DNA from: Bacillota bacterium
Lineage (GTDB): Bacteria; Bacillota; Clostridia; Oscillospirales; Acutalibacteraceae
Assembly: GCA_023418995.1 (NCBI GenBank)
Contig: JAEZYP010000065.1
Location: 124,001 to 188,000 of the forward strand
Direction: 5' to 3'
Length of the DNA stretch: 64,000 nucleotides
The notes under the pieces were generated by a model, which worked only from the letters and a program-made list of their open reading frames with translations, was not told where the DNA came from and made no database searches. Numbering within the stretch: position 1 is the stretch's first letter; the number at the start of each line of letters is the position of its first letter. Positions 61,765 to 64,000 of the stretch are shown here, piece by piece. Position numbers and translations under genes: made by a program.

Positions 61765-63000
61765 CTATGTTTTTTCAATTGCCGCCGTTCGTGAAATAGA
61801 AAGCACCACTCCCATTTCGGCAAGCAGAATCACCAGAGAAGTTCCTCCCGAGCTGAAGAACGGCAGGCTGATGCCGGTGTTTGGAATCGTATTGGTGACA
61901 ACGGCGATATTCAGAACGACCTGAAGCCCAACCTGGACGACAAGACCAATTCCAAGCAGCATCCCGAATTTATCCTTCGCCTTCAAGGAAATACTGATGC
62001 CGCGCCAGACAAGCATGGCAAACAGAATGATAATAATGAGCGCCCCAATAAACCCGAGCTCCTCGCAGACAATCGCGAAAATAAAGTCATTCTGCGGCTC
62101 CGGTAAATACAGATATTTTTGCCTGGATTGACCCAAGCCAAGCCCCAGCAAGCCGCCGGAGCCGATTGCGTAAAGTGACTGCCGGGTCTGCCAGGTATCC
62201 GCCATAAGCGCCTTGCTCTCGGTAGTAAAGGGGTTCAGCCACGCGACAATCCGGTCGTTGGCGTAGCTGAATTTTTGTGTAAAGAGCACCAGATAGGTCA
62301 CTACCGCGCCTACCGCACCAAACGCCATGCCAAACCAGCGCAGGCGCACCCCGCCGATAAACAGCATCACGCCTGCCAGAATCGTTACAATGACGGTTGC
62401 AGAAACATGGGGCTCCAGCACGAGAAGACCCGCGATTGCACCAAGAATCAGGATATAGGGCAAAACTCCGTAGCGAAACGTATTCATCCGCTTAAAATTG
62501 ATGGAAATCAAATGGGAATAGATCAGAATCAATCCGAATTTTGCCAGCTCGGACGGCTGAAACTGGCTGAACGAACCAAGGCTAATCCAGCGGTGCACGC
62601 CGTTGATGCGCGGGGTAAACAAAACCAGAACCAGCATCATATAGGAAATAACCAGAATCGGAACAGCAAATTTATGAAGGTGATGATAATCAAAATAAGA
62701 AATCGAAACCATCACAATCACGCCGAGAATGGCAAACACTGCTTGACGGCTGATAAAATAATAACTGCTGCCCTTCTGATAATACGCGTTCGCGTAGCTG
62801 GCGGAAAAAAGCATAATCAGCCCGATAACCAGCAGGGTAAGGGTAAGAAACAAAAATGGCAAATCCAGCCCGGAGCGCACAGAGAACAGCCTGAATTTTT
62901 TCTTGATACGCTTTGTGAAGGTCGGCTCACTGACCGGCTCTGCTTTTTCCCGGCGGGCGGGATCGGTCCTACGACCGGCTGCCCCACTTGATTTCGTCAT
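61765..63000 (-). CDS. ftsW: FtsW/SpoVE-type peptidoglycan polymerase (SEDS)
   Basis: 411 aa. A charged cytoplasmic N-terminus (about 1-45) is followed by about ten membrane segments. SEDS hallmarks: LFSASYANAYY early, INGVHRWISLGSFSQFQPSELAKFG around the first large loop, EPHVSATVIV, GLGLGQSRQK, LPEPQNDFIFAIVCEELGF and the final SLPFFSSGGTSLVI. It is a glycosyltransferase using lipid II in septal or spore-cortex synthesis; FtsW and SpoVE cannot be separated by sequence here. GGGGG precedes the ATG. Confidence 0.93.
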   Translation of the reverse strand: MTKSSGAAGRRTDPARREKAEPVSEPTFTKRIKKKFRLFSVRSGLDLPFLFLTLTLLVIGLIMLFSASYANAYYQKGSSYYFISRQAVFAILGVIVMVSISYFDYHHLHKFAVPILVISYMMLVLVLFTPRINGVHRWISLGSFSQFQPSELAKFGLILIYSHLISINFKRMNTFRYGVLPYILILGAIAGLLVLEPHVSATVIVTILAGVMLFIGGVRLRWFGMAFGAVGAVVTYLVLFTQKFSYANDRIVAWLNPFTTESKALMADTWQTRQSLYAIGSGGLLGLGLGQSRQKYLYLPEPQNDFIFAIVCEELGFIGALIIIILFAMLVWRGISISLKAKDKFGMLLGIGLVVQVGLQVVLNIAVVTNTIPNTGISLPFFSSGGTSLVILLAEMGVVLSISRTAAIEKT

Positions 63001-63108
63001 GATTGTCCCCCTTCTATCCTATTTCGGCTTCTTTTAAACAATACATAATTCATCCGCAGCAAACAGTTCTATTTATTAAAACATAATCCTGCTGCCTAAT
63101 TTGTCAGT

Positions 63109-64000
63109 TTATATCCCGTAAGCGACAAGCAGCGCGGAAAGTATTCCCGTCAAAACAGTTACCAGGCTGAATACAAAGCATATTTTTGCTTCGCTCCAGC
63201 CGCACATTTCAAAATGATGATGAATCGGACTCATTTTGAAAATACGCTTTCCGTGTGAAAACTTAAAATAGCTGACCTGAAGAACAACGGAAAGAATTTC
63301 GCAAATATAAATGATGCCCAGCGGCAGAATCAAAATCGGCATATTGATGCCAAAGCCTAACGCGCAGACCATACCGCCCAAGAACAGCGAACCGGTATCG
63401 CCCATGAACACCTTGGCGGGATTAAAGTTCCAGATTAGGAAGCCCAGGCAGCCTCCTACCAGCGAGGCTGAAAGGATACCGATTCCGCTGACGGCAAGCA
63501 TTCCGGAAATAATCAGAAAAAAAATCCCCACAAAGAATGTGACCGATGCGTTCAACCCGTCGATTCCATCTGTGAAGTTCACCGCATTTACAATACCGAC
63601 AATTCCGACAGCCGCAATCACCCAGTACCAAATGCCGAGATTAATGCTTCCGGCAAAAGGCACCAGTGTGGAGGAGCTGGCGCCTGCCAAATACAAAGAG
63701 TATAAATATGCACCAGTAACAACAAATTGTAATATCAATTTCTGCCTTACATTCAACCCAAGGTTGCGTTTTTTGACTGCTTTGATATAATCATCAAAAA
63801 AGCCGATTGCGCCAAAGCCGAGTGCCAGAAACAACCCGCCGAAGATTTTTGTGCGCATCAGCATATCCAGCGAGCTCTGATTTGCCGCTTGGTAATACAT
63901 CGGCACACAAATCAGTACCGCCAGAAAAATGCCGATGATAAACATAAATCCGCCCATAATCGGCGTCCCGTTTTTTTTCTGGTGCCACTTGGGGCCGACT
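63109..64000 (-). CDS. mraY: Phospho-MurNAc-pentapeptide transferase MraY (5' end outside window)
   Basis: The frame is open to the window edge: VGPKWHQKKNGTPIMGG is visible at the border, then nine membrane segments. Catalytic features are the aspartates of GFFDDYIKAVKKRN, NAVNFTDGIDGLN, GDTGSLFLGGM and the histidine cluster SPIHHHFEMCGWSE. It forms lipid I from UDP-MurNAc-pentapeptide and undecaprenyl phosphate. It is directly followed by ftsW with no murD between. Confidence 0.95.
   Translation of the reverse strand, partial: VGPKWHQKKNGTPIMGGFMFIIGIFLAVLICVPMYYQAANQSSLDMLMRTKIFGGLFLALGFGAIGFFDDYIKAVKKRNLGLNVRQKLILQFVVTGAYLYSLYLAGASSSTLVPFAGSINLGIWYWVIAAVGIVGIVNAVNFTDGIDGLNASVTFFVGIFFLIISGMLAVSGIGILSASLVGGCLGFLIWNFNPAKVFMGDTGSLFLGGMVCALGFGINMPILILPLGIIYICEILSVVLQVSYFKFSHGKRIFKMSPIHHHFEMCGWSEAKICFVFSLVTVLTGILSALLVAYGI

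Noticed and set aside
1..64000. tRNA, rRNA, CRISPR array or riboswitch
   Set aside because: No T-arm/anticodon patterns, regularly spaced repeats or conserved riboswitch cores were recognised by eye; a covariance-model scan (tRNAscan/Rfam) would be decisive.

Overview
The window reads as a chromosomal segment of a spore-forming, low-to-mid GC Clostridia. I would guess Oscillospirales/Ruminococcaceae, but that placement is an inference from gene content. The support is an intact sigma-K gene, strong GGAGG ribosome sites, GTG/TTG starts, CooT/DUF3842 and DUF6106 proteins, a DUF1667 flavoprotein set and a division cluster of Gram-positive type. No rRNA, tRNA, CRISPR array, phage or complete insertion sequence was found.

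Layout. 1-2409: the 3' end of an ABC importer of the sulfonate/nitrate/thiamine-precursor group. 2445-7251: small accessory genes (rhodanese, small conserved proteins, CooT with DUF3842, a FAD-Rieske oxidoreductase, an acetyltransferase) and a short element with inverted ends. 7388-14604: a complete phosphate regulon, pstS-pstC-pstA-pstB-phoU followed by a PhoP/PhoR-like two-component system, with a phased array of PhoP-like boxes upstream. 14789-18540: manA, then a polar amino-acid ABC importer whose first two genes are separated by a long quasi-palindromic spacer. 18606-27826: aminopeptidase P, citrate synthase with a MarR regulator, an ABC-F ATPase with a degenerate second site, two unknown proteins and sigK. 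27991-28518: an internally deleted IS1182-type element.

28618-42530 is a large glycerophosphate region: a three-gene anaerobic glycerol-3-phosphate dehydrogenase-like flavoprotein set, then MgtC, SGNH hydrolase, HAD phosphatase, glycerol-1-phosphate dehydrogenase, glycerophosphodiesterase, a UgpB-A-E-C-like importer and a LacI regulator. The parts fit uptake and hydrolysis of glycerophosphodiesters and oxidation of both glycerol-phosphate stereoisomers to DHAP. 42771-45054 holds DUF6106 and araB. 45157-53457 is a putrescine/polyamine operon (potABCD, aldehyde dehydrogenase, putrescine aminotransferase, GABA aminotransferase) that would take putrescine to succinate semialdehyde. Upstream lie a P-II protein lacking the uridylylated tyrosine and a divergent LuxR-type regulator.

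55242-56813 is an AT-rich BlaR1/MecR1-like M56 metallopeptidase gene. It is broken by an in-frame stop, has also lost its catalytic glutamate (HALIH), has nested palindromes in its leader and is bracketed by near-identical terminators. 57018-64000 is a dcw cluster read right to left: mraY (partial), ftsW/spoVE, murG, murA, ftsQ, ftsZ. murD and ftsA are absent from it.

Most promising leads: the glycerol-1-phosphate/glycerophosphodiester cluster, the doubly inactivated M56 sensor, the ABC-F protein with natural Walker A and Walker B losses, the PstC with an extra membrane domain, and the quasi-palindrome at 16856-17029.
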